From the NCBI RefSeq assembly GCF_029784165.1, contig NC_073696.1:45277858-45341857 (forward strand): a DNA stretch of 64,000 nt. The letters run 5' to 3'. The notes beneath the pieces are model-generated. The model was given only the letters and a program-made list of their open reading frames with translations. It searched no databases and was not told the DNA's origin. This document shows, one piece after another, positions 46,447 to 57,077 of the stretch (position 1 is the first letter of the stretch; every line of letters starts with the position of its first letter). The stretch comes from Wyeomyia smithii (taxonomy: Eukaryota > Arthropoda > Insecta > Diptera > Culicidae). A program made the position numbers and the translations under genes.

Positions 46447-46565
46447 GAAGCAAATATAAATTGACCTGTTGGGACGGGGACACTTTGTCCATTTCTTCGT
46501 GATATTGATACAGAGAATATCAATGAAATGCTTGCATGTGAATGGTTCATTGTTCCAGGAAATTT
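46447..46565 (-). repeat. Right flank copy of the 10.3-kb dispersed repeat
   Basis: TTGACCTGTTGGGACGGGGA and CATGTGAATGGTTCATTGTTC are the reverse complement of 10350-10490. Together with 40050-40108 it forms one repeat copy split by the hAT-type element. Confidence 0.85.
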
Positions 46566-48128
46566 GTCCTTGGAACTTTTAATCAACTTTTACCTCATAG
46601 CAATGAAATAATAATAATAAATAGCGAGTTACAAAATTGTCCAACATTTTATCTATCCAATCCCTATGCAAAATTTCAGCTTATTTGTGCAGCAGCCTCT
46701 TTCCCAGACCTTTGTATGGTCACAAAATTCCATTCCCATAGATAGACAGACATTCAATGCATAGTCCGCAATAATACATTTTGCCGACATTCCTTCGCTC
46801 GAACAAAGTACTATTACTACACACCTTGTTTCCCATGGGAATCGACGACGGCAGCGATTAAGAAGAATTTGTTTGATAAAATCAATCTAGCAACAGACTT
46901 GATTCCGGGTAATTTTCTCCTCACGTACGCTTACGAGGACTTTTGTATAACAGGTTTCTGGTAAAGATCTAATAGATCAACTCAGCCTTTGCAATCAAAC
47001 TTTGGGAATTCTTGCTTTAACCCTATCCCCGCGGAGAGAAACCCGTTTTTGCTTCGAAAAATGACATTCAAACTCTTATAACTCAGCAACCGCATGCATA
47101 ATTGGCACAAACTATATTGCATGTTAAGATCAATCTGTTTTCTAACTGCCTTAAAAATTTTTTGGGATTATCTCCTGAACCGGGTGTCTGTGGACGATGA
47201 ATGACAAAAAAATTGTATGATATTCTTACGATTTATTTCACTAATTATTTCTAATTAGAAAACAGTTCAGATATAGTTGAAAGTAAACAATTATTCTAAT
47301 TTTGGTTTAACTAAATTAAAAATTAAAAGCAGAGCATGAAAAAAAAAAATAAAAAATTTGAAAGTAAGATGAATTCGCAAAGAAAGGAATTGAACGAAAT
47401 GTCGAGCTTAAACGAGCAAAAAACATGCATAAAAAATTGGAGATCAACGTCTTTCACTAATATTTGCATCATTTTAACTGCTCAATAAAACACTGAAATT
47501 TCCTTGTAGCCGTTCGACAACAAAAAGTATCCATCACAAGAGGCACGAAGTCAATATTATTTTATTCACAGTTTCGAATTTGCCTGAATCAATTAAAAGT
47601 AAAGCGTCGCATTCAAAAATGTTCGACCCTTTCTACATCCGTTAGCGCAGCTTCAAGCAAGATACTCACTCCAGTCAGAAAGCATTAAATCGAATGATTT
47701 ATGGATGGCAATAGAATTAGTTTCTTTAATGGCATAATTGGGAAACCGCAAATGGCACTTACAAGTCACGCGTTTTGCATTTTAGAGATCTCTCTTCGGC
47801 TCGGCTCGGTACAAATTAATCGCTAATCCATGTGTCGTCAGTTGTATCGTCGTTCACAAGGGTGAAATTTGGCAAACACTGCCCGAGGCATTAATTTATT
47901 CACTATCGGGAAGTGTTTCTTAGAAAAATAGAATTGAGACGTTTATTGAGCCTGGCATTTGTCATGCTCGTGACTCTGGCTGCTATCTGCCAATTAGTAC
48001 GAGAACCCGTATTAAGTCATCGCTAGATGGGATAATATTTTAATAGAATAATTGCTGCCGGTTTGTTAGACTACTCATGCATATGTTTTTAATCTCGCAG
48101 GCTTGCCAATAATTTACTGCCTATAAAT
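46566..48128. other. No supported gene; one dispersed repeat copy
   Basis: 46872-47015 is the second copy of the repeat at 8094-8260 (CTAGCAACAGACTTGATTCCGG box). The rest is AT-rich without exons. A block at 47600-48060 is more balanced in composition but has no coding frame. Confidence 0.5.
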
Positions 48129-48136
48129 ATGGTCAC

Positions 48137-48611
48137 TAGACTGGGCCACGGTTATATGGGAAAAAAGCCTTGGTGTTATTTTTTCGCTCCCATGCACTTT
48201 TCGTGTTCCTTATGGGTCCTATAACATCTGTGTAATATTTCAGATCGATCGGTGAAACGCCCGATTTTTAAAGTTTCCATACGATTTTATATGGGAAAAA
48301 CCACTTTTTCAAAACTTTTTCTATAAAGATGTCCAGTTGGCTCCTAAAAATATATCAATACATAATATTTATAGGAAATTTTCCTGGAAAAAAACTCTTC
48401 TGAAGACCGCAAGGCGCTACCTTTCTTGTGAAAAAAGATATTCTCCCCAGACTGTTTGAATATCTGACGAACGGCTCACCATAAAATCGTATGGAAACTT
48501 TAAAAATCGGGCGCAAATCGGGCGTTTCACCGATCGATCTGAAAAGTTACACAGTTGTTATGGGACCCATAAGGTGCATGGGAGCTAACATTTATTTTTT
48601 GTCCCACCCTA
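48137..48611. mobile_element. 475-bp hAT-type MITE with 8-bp duplication
   Basis: Arms of about 120-200 bp are inverted: CATGCAC...CTTATGGGTCC...AGATCGATCGGTGAAACGCC...TTTCCATACGATTTTAT on the left, its reverse complement at 48485-48585. Outer ends are TAGACTGGGCCA and TTAGGGTGGGACA (read inward). ATGGTCAC flanks both ends (48129-48136, 48612-48619). The 8-bp duplication and TAGRSTGGG ends fit hAT. No transposase. A truncated relative lies at 37320-37541. Confidence 0.88.
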
Positions 48612-48619
48612 ATGGTCAC

Positions 48620-51545
48620 ACAAAAGTTCCCAGGATAAAATCATTTAAAAAATCCCAGCAAATCCCTTGTGATTTTTAGTTTGTCTCACACCCGTCTTCA
48701 GACATAGTTTTAGTTTCACTCATAACCTTATTTATACTGCTCCACACATTAATCTATTTTTAGAGCTCGTATATCATATTTTTCGGCTACATTTCTTCGC
48801 CAAACCATGCACGCTGTGCTACGAAGAAACTGACTAATCCTTGAAAGGAGAAAAATGGGAGTATTGAGTCAACCGCTAATGTGACATGTTATACGATACA
48901 TCGTTGTTAGTGTCCTCTCTTGTTCCATGATGCTTTTTATGCGTACAAATCGATTCCATACAAACCGGTACGTGGCCCGCTTTAGCACAGCTTCGGCTGC
49001 ATGTATGTTCAAGCGCGCGCGGCATCAGCAACAATTTAACGGCGGCAGCTTTCAATGAGGCGTTGATTTCCTTGGTTTCTACTACATGCGCGACCATGGT
49101 GGTTATGCTGTCGACCATAATCGTGGAGACGTTATGGCAGGCCCACCAACGGCAACGGCAGTAGATCGGGGTTGGTGATAATAAAGTTGACAGCGGCGTA
49201 TAGGTCGGAGCATGGTGCGAGCTGTGCCGAGAGTATCATGAACTGCGAGCTGTCTGCAGCCAGTGTTTGATGAGATTGATTGAGATATAAGTTACGGTTT
49301 CGACGCACCGCATCAGGGGCAAGTGTGAACGACAGAGATGTTCTGCTGAACGCAACCAATCTACACCGTTGATTAACCTCCATTTACGAAGGCTCTATCT
49401 TTGCCTATTAATTGTGTTCCTTTCCTACATCAGCAGAGTTTTTCCCATCTATGATGGATGGGAAACTATGTTTTGCTGTAATAATTAAACATTTTTTATT
49501 TTTTTTTCCCTAGCCTCGTCTCAGAGTTTTAACTCAGTTTCCCGATTTTTGGTTTCATTCTCATTTCGAAGCCAAATCGGTTGTTTTAAATTACGTTTTA
49601 TTTACTTTAATTCCTCATCTTATTAATTGAATATACAAAACTGATAGTTATATTTTTCCGCATAACAGATATGATGTATTTTTGAATTATAATACAATCA
49701 ATATTGTTAAAACAACATTCACGCATTCTCTCAGCAACAAATTACAAACAGCCAAGCAGCTGTTAACCGGTTCGAAAGTCCTGTCAAGTGTTGTCACGCC
49801 GCAGAAGAGCGATAACAGCATAGGTCACAGTTGAAGTGTTAACCAATCAGCAGCAGCTTTGATAGTTTTCACAGCTGAAGATCGCATGTCTTTTGAACTG
49901 TTGCTATTTCTTGGCTTCCGTTTGTCGAATCCGCGCCGCCCCCGTACACAAACGGTTAGTATCCATGAGTATAGAATCTTAAATCGTCTTCCTGGACACT
50001 AATGCCTATGTGATGTATATTTATGAAGCGCGCGGCACGGTCTCTAGCTCGCCGAAGCCGCGGAGTTCAGTTCCAAAAACGTAAACAATTGTCGAGTTTA
50101 TTTATGCTATTCATAGTCAAAAACGAGCGACTGAAGGCGACCGGTCCTACGTGCTGTGGATGTGCCACCACATGTTTCGGGGTTTGGATCGCTACAGAGC
50201 AGCATCAGCCTCCGGACCACACGCGACAGGACAGGGTCGGTCGCGGCAAGCAGTTTATGAAATGTCTAGTCTACTTTTCATACTTTCTGTCCTGTTCGCG
50301 CGGGTGCTAGGGTGGATTGAGTGATTGAGTTGAGAATTCAACAGTTCATTGCCTTCGGTGTCAAGTGCAGACACTAACTGACAATATGAGTAAACGTTTA
50401 GCAGAGATTACAGATCGGATAGGAAGGAAGCAATAACCACCCTAATGGATGTTGTTTAGATGATGGTTGCACAACCGTTTTGCGACGGATACAAGAAGGT
50501 TAAACCTAGAGGTTTAGTAACGCCAGGAGTATGTTGCAAATTGCCTACCGTTTAAATAATATTAATGTTATTGATTTCTCCGTATGCTTGTGAAGTAGTT
50601 TATGACGTTTGTTGTGCAACTGTAAAATTTAAATTGGAAACTGTGAAATTTAAATTGGACTTACTCTTCACTGCTAGCGAATTTCATCACACAATCTCTA
50701 CAACTATAAATTGTTGATGGCTAGATTTTATCAATGATTTGTTGGGCATTTGGTTATTTGAATGAAGATTCCATTATGTTGTTTTATCAGAAAATTTAAT
50801 TACATGAAGTATTGCAGTGGCTTTTGTTATCAATAATGTATTTGAACTCGCCATAACAAATTAAAAATTCATTTATTTTATTTTAATTATGCGCGAATCT
50901 GTCAACATTCGAAACGACAAAAATATTTACCAGGTTTTGAATCACGTGGTTCGTGAATAATCAGAAACATTGTTCATTATGTAATATAATCTATTTCTAG
51001 AGGCTTGCGGTGATTGTTAGGGTTGTTCAGCAGGTCATTAAAAATCTTGAAATTTTATTAGTTTAAAGTTATTTCGTGTCTGCAAACGATTGTGTGACAA
51101 ATTGCAATTTAAATTTCTTTTTTGTCAAGTAAAAATTCGTGCATTGAAATCAATCATTCAAGGTTTGTGTTCGAAATTTCAGAGCTCAAACTAGAAAAAG
51201 AAATATTATAGCTTTTCAACCGTTCCTGTGATTTCTAGTGCCCTTAGCATGCTCGGTAGCGTATAAAGTCTTTGAAGACTGAAATGAAGTTTTCCCGTAA
51301 GCAAACGTGCGAAGCGAAGTGCGAACTCGACGAGCAATTACTCTGAGGCTTTTTGACACAATTTTATATTCGCTACTGGCACCAAAATTCACAGGAATGG
51401 TTAAAAAGCTAAAATCTATATTTTTTTTCTAGTTTGAGCTCTAAAGCAAAACTTGTGTTGACCAGTGTTATCATGTTGTAATGAACATCATACTACATGG
51501 CATCTGCAACGGATTTCAATCACAGTTTAAATTTGATAAAACTGT
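48620..51545. other. No supported gene
   Basis: Adjacent minus-strand open frames at 48876-49118 and 49132-49383 and a plus-strand frame at 50023-50310 have fairly balanced composition, but no domain, splice signal or start context favours them. The block 48900-50350 could hold non-coding exon or regulatory DNA; unproven. Confidence 0.4.
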
Positions 51546-51549
51546 TCAC

Positions 51550-51690
51550 CTTGCATAGCGATGTTTGTTTGTTTTAAATTTAAATCACTCTCACAGTTTC
51601 GCGAGACACAAAGTCATTTTATTTCGCATTGAGAATGTATGAAAAATAGTAGGAGGTCGTATCCAAGACACGACCGCATAACTGACGTAG
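51550..51690 (+). repeat. Dispersed repeat shared with 54.2 kb
   Basis: CTTGCATAGCGATGTTTGTTT ... CACTCTCACAGTTTCGCGAGAC..AAAG ... CATTGAGAATGTATGA matches 54166-54290 in direct orientation. It ends with CCAAGACACGACCGCATAACTGACGTAGAATA, a motif also near 36393 and 38108. Confidence 0.7.
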
Positions 51691-53160
51691 AATATGCACA
51701 CTACTCGACAAATAATTTTGTTGATAAAAGCTGTAATTAAATGGATTTCGGCTGAACTGAGCAGCTTAATAAGCTGTTATATAACACAATTGTTCGTCGG
51801 ATTGGTATTACCAAATGCTTTGTTGTGAGTGTTTCAATGATGAATCATAAAGTCTACTGAAGTCTACATAAAGTTACTTGATTTGAACAAATAATATTTG
51901 TTCAAATCAAGTAACTCTTAATTCAATAGCCCACATGGATTTTGATTTGTGCAATTGGAAATTATTGAACATTGCAACTTATGCAAATGTCTCAACAGCC
52001 CAATTTGCGAACAAACAAACGAATAAACATTTTTATATTATTGATACGCTTTTTGGTTGGCAATCTATAAAAATTATGTTTCATTCTATTTGCATCCAGC
52101 CACGTTCGCACGAGAAGTTGATAAACTCATTCAATGCTCTAGTAACGTTCCCCACCAATTCAAACACTACAGCAAGGTACATTGCAGTCGCCAGATCGAT
52201 AGGTACTTCAGTACTAACCCGCATAATTTACGTTAGCAGGCTTAGGAGTGACTGGGCGTCTTCTTCTACTTTTACCACCCAGGTGGTAGAACGTAAAAAC
52301 GACGAACACGGAAAAAAATTTAAACTGGAACCGATTTTCAAAAACACTAAAGTCTGTTTTGACGCGAGGGGTATGTAGCGCGTAAAAAAATCCGCACAAA
52401 TTCTGAAATCAACGTAAAAAAGTTTTATTTGCTAAACGTTTCCAATCACTTCTGCTAAATTGTTTCGAAAAATAATCAATAGTAGCGTTTTTTTCGCACG
52501 CGAAACGGTCTAAATATCAAGGAAAAATATAAAAAGGTCAGGCCAAATCAGTGAATATTCGGTAACTGGATAAGGTAACCTCATTGGACACTCTAAATAA
52601 GCGTTATGAACACGGAAATCCAATGAAAAAATGAAAAATTCGCGTTAAAAAAACGCGTAAATTCCAAAATTTGCGTAAACGTTCTGCGCAAAATGATGAT
52701 GTGATGGAATAAACCCGTACGATTGTCTAAAATACCTACGAAGAGGACTAACGTGACAAGTGGGCGGGGTCATGCACACGGTATTATTGGAGAAATTAAA
52801 AAAGAGGTTGGGCTACGCTGCGCGGTTTTATTAAGGTATAAAGACAAACAATGCACGCGAAATGCATTAGTTTTCGGTAAACTGTTCAATCTTCAACAAA
52901 CTCGTCATTATAAATAATAGCAACGAGGACACAAGCAGGCCACGGACAAGCGACAGAGTAGCAAAGTTTAGCCTGTACTTTTTATGTTGCAATGATAGAT
53001 AGGGTCCGAAGCTGAAAAAATTAAAACAATTTCGATCGTTGGTTTAGCCGTCTATGGTTAAATAATTAACACTAAAAACAAAAGCCTGATCTCAAAGTTC
53101 TTATCACTCTTAGCAATTTTCTGGTGAGTGACAGAAATATAATAACTACTGCAATTGAAT
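51691..53160. other. No supported gene
   Basis: It contains a short inverted repeat at about 51877-51913 (AGTTACTTGATTTGAACAAATAATATTTGTTCAAATCAAGTAACT read as two arms). Open frames at 51935-52378 and 52723-52917 lack recognisable domains. Otherwise AT-rich spacer. Confidence 0.45.
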
Positions 53161-53310
53161 AATTGCGGCAAGTCTGCTTGCTATTGGTCGATACGGTAAA
53201 TCATACTTTTGCTCCAATGAACGGATGATCAATGAAGGTTTAACTGGTATACTTACGGTTGGCGTGTTGCTGTGCACTCGAGCGAACACAGCAACAACAA
53301 ATCGTTTACA
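53161..53310. repeat. Repeat shared with 37.0 kb and 31.6 kb
   Basis: 53166-53245 is the inverted copy of 37024-37115. 53277-53312 (AACAGCAACAACAAATCGTTTAC) is inverted relative to 31572-31600. Non-coding; it lies directly upstream of a promoter-like motif pair. Confidence 0.6.
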
Positions 53311-53395
53311 GATTCAAATAGTTGGTATACCTTAGTGTCAGCTGTGGTGGGGAAGTGCTTGGATTGCATCATTGCGGGCACGCAATTGGTTGAAC

Positions 53396-53431
53396 TATAA
53401 ATAACCCTCCGCCTTTAAACACGCTTCAGTT
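53396..53431 (+). promoter_or_regulatory. TATA box + Inr (TCAGTT) at canonical spacing
   Basis: TATAAATA at 53396 and TCAGTT at 53426-53431 put the initiator A at 53428, 32 bases from the TATA start. Both match arthropod consensus. Downstream, an ATG at 53465 opens a frame of 26 codons only. A short or non-coding transcript, or a promoter relic carried by a repeat, are both possible. Confidence 0.5.
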
Positions 53432-53545
53432 GAACCTCTAAAAAGTTTCAATAAATACTTAAAAATGTTAATAAAGATTCATAGTAATTTCATCGAGGTC
53501 CGTCTGGAAAACAAATTGGGCACTAGAGGGTTAAATCGGCTATGA

Positions 53546-54160
53546 ATGTTAATCTCATTAGGCCATTACAAATATTATTTTCATTTTATGTCACCCTCCC
53601 CTTCAAAAACTTTGAATATTGGAAGGGGAAGAAAAAAAAAGTCCAAACCGTTTTGTTCATTTCATTGGTTTTCCAACAGCATAAATGCTTAATTTAGCAA
53701 CAAACAAGTCAGGTGACAGCGAGAGTGTCGTCGAAAGGCAAGCGAAATAAATACTAATAATAATAAAGTGTTATTTTTCAACATTTTTTGAGTGCAAGTT
53801 ACAAACGTCATAACTTGCACACAAACTTTGATCAAAGATATTTTTTTTTTTCGTCTCGGTGTTATTTATTTTTTGCCACCCCTTTTGCTAACTTTGATAA
53901 CCTTGGACATAAAAAGAATTCGAAATTTGTATCAGCCTTACTAAGAAGTTATGTTTCAAGAACTGTTTTCATAAGCTAGAGAAATTTGTTCTCTATCCAA
54001 CGAGTGCAATGACTAAAATCTGGTCAGTGGTATAAAATTTAGGGCAATTCAAATCTTTCGTTCTATCTTTTCACTCTATTTTCGGCATAAAGGAATGGCA
54101 CCCTATGTGCGTGATATATTCTACGTTTAAGTGAGAGGTATTCTATGTCAATAAATCCTT
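53546..54160. other. No supported gene
   Basis: AT-rich DNA with an A-rich run near 53630. Nothing supported beyond short chance frames. Confidence 0.45.
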
Positions 54161-54300
54161 AACATTGCTTCGCGATGTTTATTTCAAGTCTATGTGGTAA
54201 GTGGTCCGGCTTTTTTTTTCAAGTCATATCATTCTCCCAGTTTTGCGAGACGTAAAGACAATTTATTTTGTATATATTGAGAGTTTACTGAAAATGAATC
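54161..54300 (+). repeat. Dispersed repeat, second copy of 51.55-kb unit
   Basis: TTGCTTCGCGATGTTTATTTC, ATCATTCTCCCAGTTTTGCGAGAC and ATATTGAGAGTTTACTGA align in order with 51550-51640. Confidence 0.65.
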
Positions 54301-54789
54301 TTATTTCGTGTTGGCAACCAGTAGACTCGGAAAAAAAAGGCAGCTGTCAGCCACGCAACAGAAGAACACGTTGTATCGTGTCAATGGGAAACATACTACC
54401 GTTCCAAGCATAACTGTTCCAGCGTTCAAAAGGTTTGCGTATATGCTTGGATATGCTTGGAACGGCAGGTGAGGAAGAAAGACATTTGTCTGTATAAGTA
54501 GCAAAACAAATATGCAAACACGAGCTTTTGGGTTGTGACGTAGATCTCCGTCAACGTTCATATGCCATTTGAAATAGTATTTAGTATTGCCTAAGGCTTA
54601 ATTTCAACCAATTTTCACATTTTATTTGATTAGTTATTTAATATAACTTCAAAATGCGAGTAGTTCTGTAGTATTTTTCCTGCAAAAGAGCGAAAAATTT
54701 GAAGTTAAATTGAAAACTTACGTGGAAAACTATGAAAAATTAGATTTGAACTCAAATAACTCAACTTGTTTTGGTAAAATGAGTACAGA

Positions 54790-54966
54790 TCCGTAACAAT
54801 TTTGAAAGCTCTATCTTTCCCCTTCCTAAAACAATCAAAACATTGTAAATTGTTTGAAAAAAGACGGGGTAAAAAGGTATCTTGACAATAGCCTCAAATT
54901 TTGGGGGTGTTTAAAAATTTTCTAGAATGATCAAATGTTATCTTGTTGAGTAGACTTAAACAAAAA
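54790..54966. repeat. Dispersed repeat, copy B (interrupted by mariner)
   Basis: CAAATTTTGGGGGTGTTTAAAA and AAATGTTATCTTGTTGAGTAG align with 7810-7985. The continuation AGGTCACTTCAGAAGT is found at 56101, on the other side of the mariner-type element. Confidence 0.65.
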
Positions 54967-55073
54967 ACAAACAAAAAAGTCCAGTCACACAGGAAAATCT
55001 CAATATTTCAAAGAATAAGAAACAAATCTGAATCTGGCTTTCATAGCTTTATTTAGTAACTCATAAAGATACT

Positions 55074-55985
55074 TCACAGACGATATCTCGGAATTACACC
55101 ACCTTTCACTGATCGAATCAGCTTCAGACGTCTCGGAAAGTTGTCGCAAGCGGCGCGCACGTGCTCCATCGGCATCTCGTCCCAGATTTTCGTGATAACT
55201 CGCTTGAATTGCTTCAAATTTGTTATTTTATAGTCGTTCAGCTTTGACATCATGTATCCCCACACGAAATAATCCAGTGGATTCAGATCCGGAGACGACG
55301 GAGGCCATTCATTCTTCGAAATGAAATCGGTCAAATTTTCCTCACACCACGCCTGAACAACCTTTGCAGTGTGGGATGGGGCGCCATCTTGCTGGAAGCA
55401 GTAGTAATCGTCTTCAAAAAAATAGTTCAGCTTGAGCAGTTGCGTAGCGTGACTTTGTGGCACCCGGGGCGGAAAATTTAGGTGTCGCCCCTTTCCCATG
55501 GGTGTGAGAGCTCTACCCAGTTTTAAACAATTGGTTGAGATTATACTCTTAGGAGCAAATTTATATAATTTTCGAGGGTTGTTACCGCGACCTCTACCTA
55601 ATTGATAGTTAATCTCACGTATATCACCCTTTTGAAGGTGAAAATTTGCTTCATGGGTGTCACCCCCTGGAGGGTGACACCCGGGGCGAACCGCCCCCGA
55701 CGCCCCCACCACGCTACGCCAGTGAGCTTGAGGCAGAACATTTTCATTTAAAACCGTGTCCAGGTAGTACGCTGCGTTGATTTTGACCCCTTTATCAATA
55801 AAAATAAGACACAGTTTACCTTTCTTGCAAATGGCTCCCCAAACCATCACTGACGTCTTATTTTGGAACCGGGAAACGGTAAGCTTGTCCGAAGGGGCTT
55901 GCTGGAGCCTCACACTCCAAACTCGATCATTTTGGCAATCGACTGTTTGCTCCAAAACGAACAGCTTCTCGTCCGAAAAAAGCAA
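55074..55985 (-). pseudogene. DD37D transposase catalytic domain, MITE-interrupted
   Basis: IS630-Tc1-mariner transposase fragment. First catalytic Asp in LFSDEKLFVLEQ; second in YCFQQDGAPSHTAK; third in WPPSSPDLNPLDYFVWGYM. Exactly 37 residues lie between the second and third Asp, so the signature is DD37D, as in the maT-like group. SVMVWGAICKKGK and FPRRLKLIRSVKGGVIPRYR flank them. The helix-turn-helix N-terminus is absent. A 288-bp MITE plus 8-bp duplication lies between the first and second Asp. The frame stays open through it by chance, helped by a 7-T run. The 55985 start is a TTG, not a real initiator. Inactive. Confidence 0.9.
55437..55724. mobile_element. 288-bp hAT MITE inside the transposase
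   Basis: Ends read inward are CAGTTGCGTAGCGTG and CACTGGCGTAGCGTG (13 of 15 identical). The 8-bp direct repeat AGCTTGAG flanks it (55429-55436, 55725-55732). A CAGTGGCGTAGC-like end with an 8-bp duplication is typical of insect hAT elements. The interior holds GGGTGTCACCCCC/GGGTGACACCC hairpin sequence near 55655-55685. Confidence 0.9.
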
Positions 55986-56097
55986 AAAGCAAAGTTAACC
56001 CTTTCATTTGACATATAGATGACACCAGAGAGATGCAACGTGTAGGCTACAGGTGTCCCCAAAAAAGTGTGACCGGACTTTTTTGTCACCGTGTATA

Positions 56098-57070
56098 TCA
56101 GGTCACTTCAGAAGTCCTTGCATTTTGTTTTCTTTTGCAGCACAGTTTTTCCGATCCTCCCCTACCTTCGTGGCGAATCGTTATTGAGGTTTGTAGGAAA
56201 TTCTACACTGCCGAAACTGAAACACTTTTGCTTTCAAAATGGTTCACTGCACACTTTTTGCTTAAATGTGTGTGCAGTTTCGTTAAAGCTGTACATGCGC
56301 TTGCAAAAGTCTCCTTGTTTCGACACCATTTTGAACGACCGTTTTTTTTCTGAGCGTGTCTGTTGTGGTTGAGTCTTTCAAAAAAAATTCATAATTTAAG
56401 CTGTCACCCGTTTTTAGTTTGATTGGTAAAATTTTTAAGTTTAGGCTCTACTTGAGTAAATAGTGAATCATTTTAGGCAAGATATGTAGCATTTTTTTCA
56501 GGTTTTTTGCCTGTTTTGAAGCCGCACTTGAAAAAAATTGAAAAAATATCGAAAAGTAATCGCTATCAAGATTGCATGTTAGGAGCACTTGAAGCGCAAT
56601 CTATCTGCGGATAGCAATACATTAGAGCTGCTCAACAAAAGATTGCGAATTGCACTTTTCTCAAAGTCAATGTTTTGCAGATTTAAATTTGTGTGCGACT
56701 CAATAATGCACAACTACCCATGCGAATATATAAAAATTTGAATATTTTATGACACAAACCACGCACACGTGTGCTAGGTCCTAACAAAATTCCCATTGTT
56801 TGTTGTTTAAGTGGGCTCCAAAAATGCAATTATAATAACTTTTGTATTACGATCAAGGAAACCACACACATTTGTGCGCAGCCTCGACAGCCTTTATATG
56901 GTATGTTGGTTCAAATCGGAACCACCTCGTTTAGTTCAATATTTTTCATTTTCAATTGTGCGTGGCCTCATAAAAGTTCCATTGTCTGTCGGTTTAAATC
57001 GGTTTTAACGTGTAATAAAGTTCATGTTTACAATTATTTAACAATACATATCGACATTTATCTCACTTAA
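56098..57070. other. No supported gene; right flank of mariner and repeat
   Basis: Open frames at 56033-56372 have no recognisable domain. At 56760-57000 diverged iterations of TGTGCGTGGCCTCATAAAAGTTCC..GTCGGTTTAAATCGG-type sequence occur, with another partial copy at 58141-58175. They bracket the LINE fragment and may be its 3' region or its target repeat. Confidence 0.5.
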
Positions 57071-57077
57071 CAACTAT

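Larger units (their letters stand above)
54967..56097 (-). mobile_element. Mariner-type (DD37D) element, internally deleted
   Basis: Terminal inverted repeats are seen as ACAAAAAAGTCCAGTCACAC at 54971-54990 and its near reverse complement GTGTGACCGGACTTTTTTGT at 56067-56086. Between them lies the C-terminal part of a transposase on the minus strand and an inserted MITE. The N-terminal DNA-binding half is missing: only about 80 bp separate the right terminal repeat from the catalytic domain. The repeat at 7.8-8.0 kb serves as an empty site. Confidence 0.85.

Noticed and set aside
48876..49383. Two adjacent minus-strand frames as a gene
   Set aside because: They are in different frames with a stop between and no recognisable splice sites or domain.
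50023..50310. 95-aa frame in balanced sequence
   Set aside because: Arg-rich start and no recognised motif; no promoter or splice evidence.
55074..55985. Single 303-aa novel fusion protein
   Set aside because: The middle third is translated MITE with its own inverted ends and an 8-bp duplication, so it is not an evolved domain.
56033..56372. Plus-strand frames as genes or minus-strand DNA as the mariner N-terminus
   Set aside because: The terminal repeat at 56067-56086 and the collinear repeat flank at 56101 place this region outside the element; no domain was recognisable.
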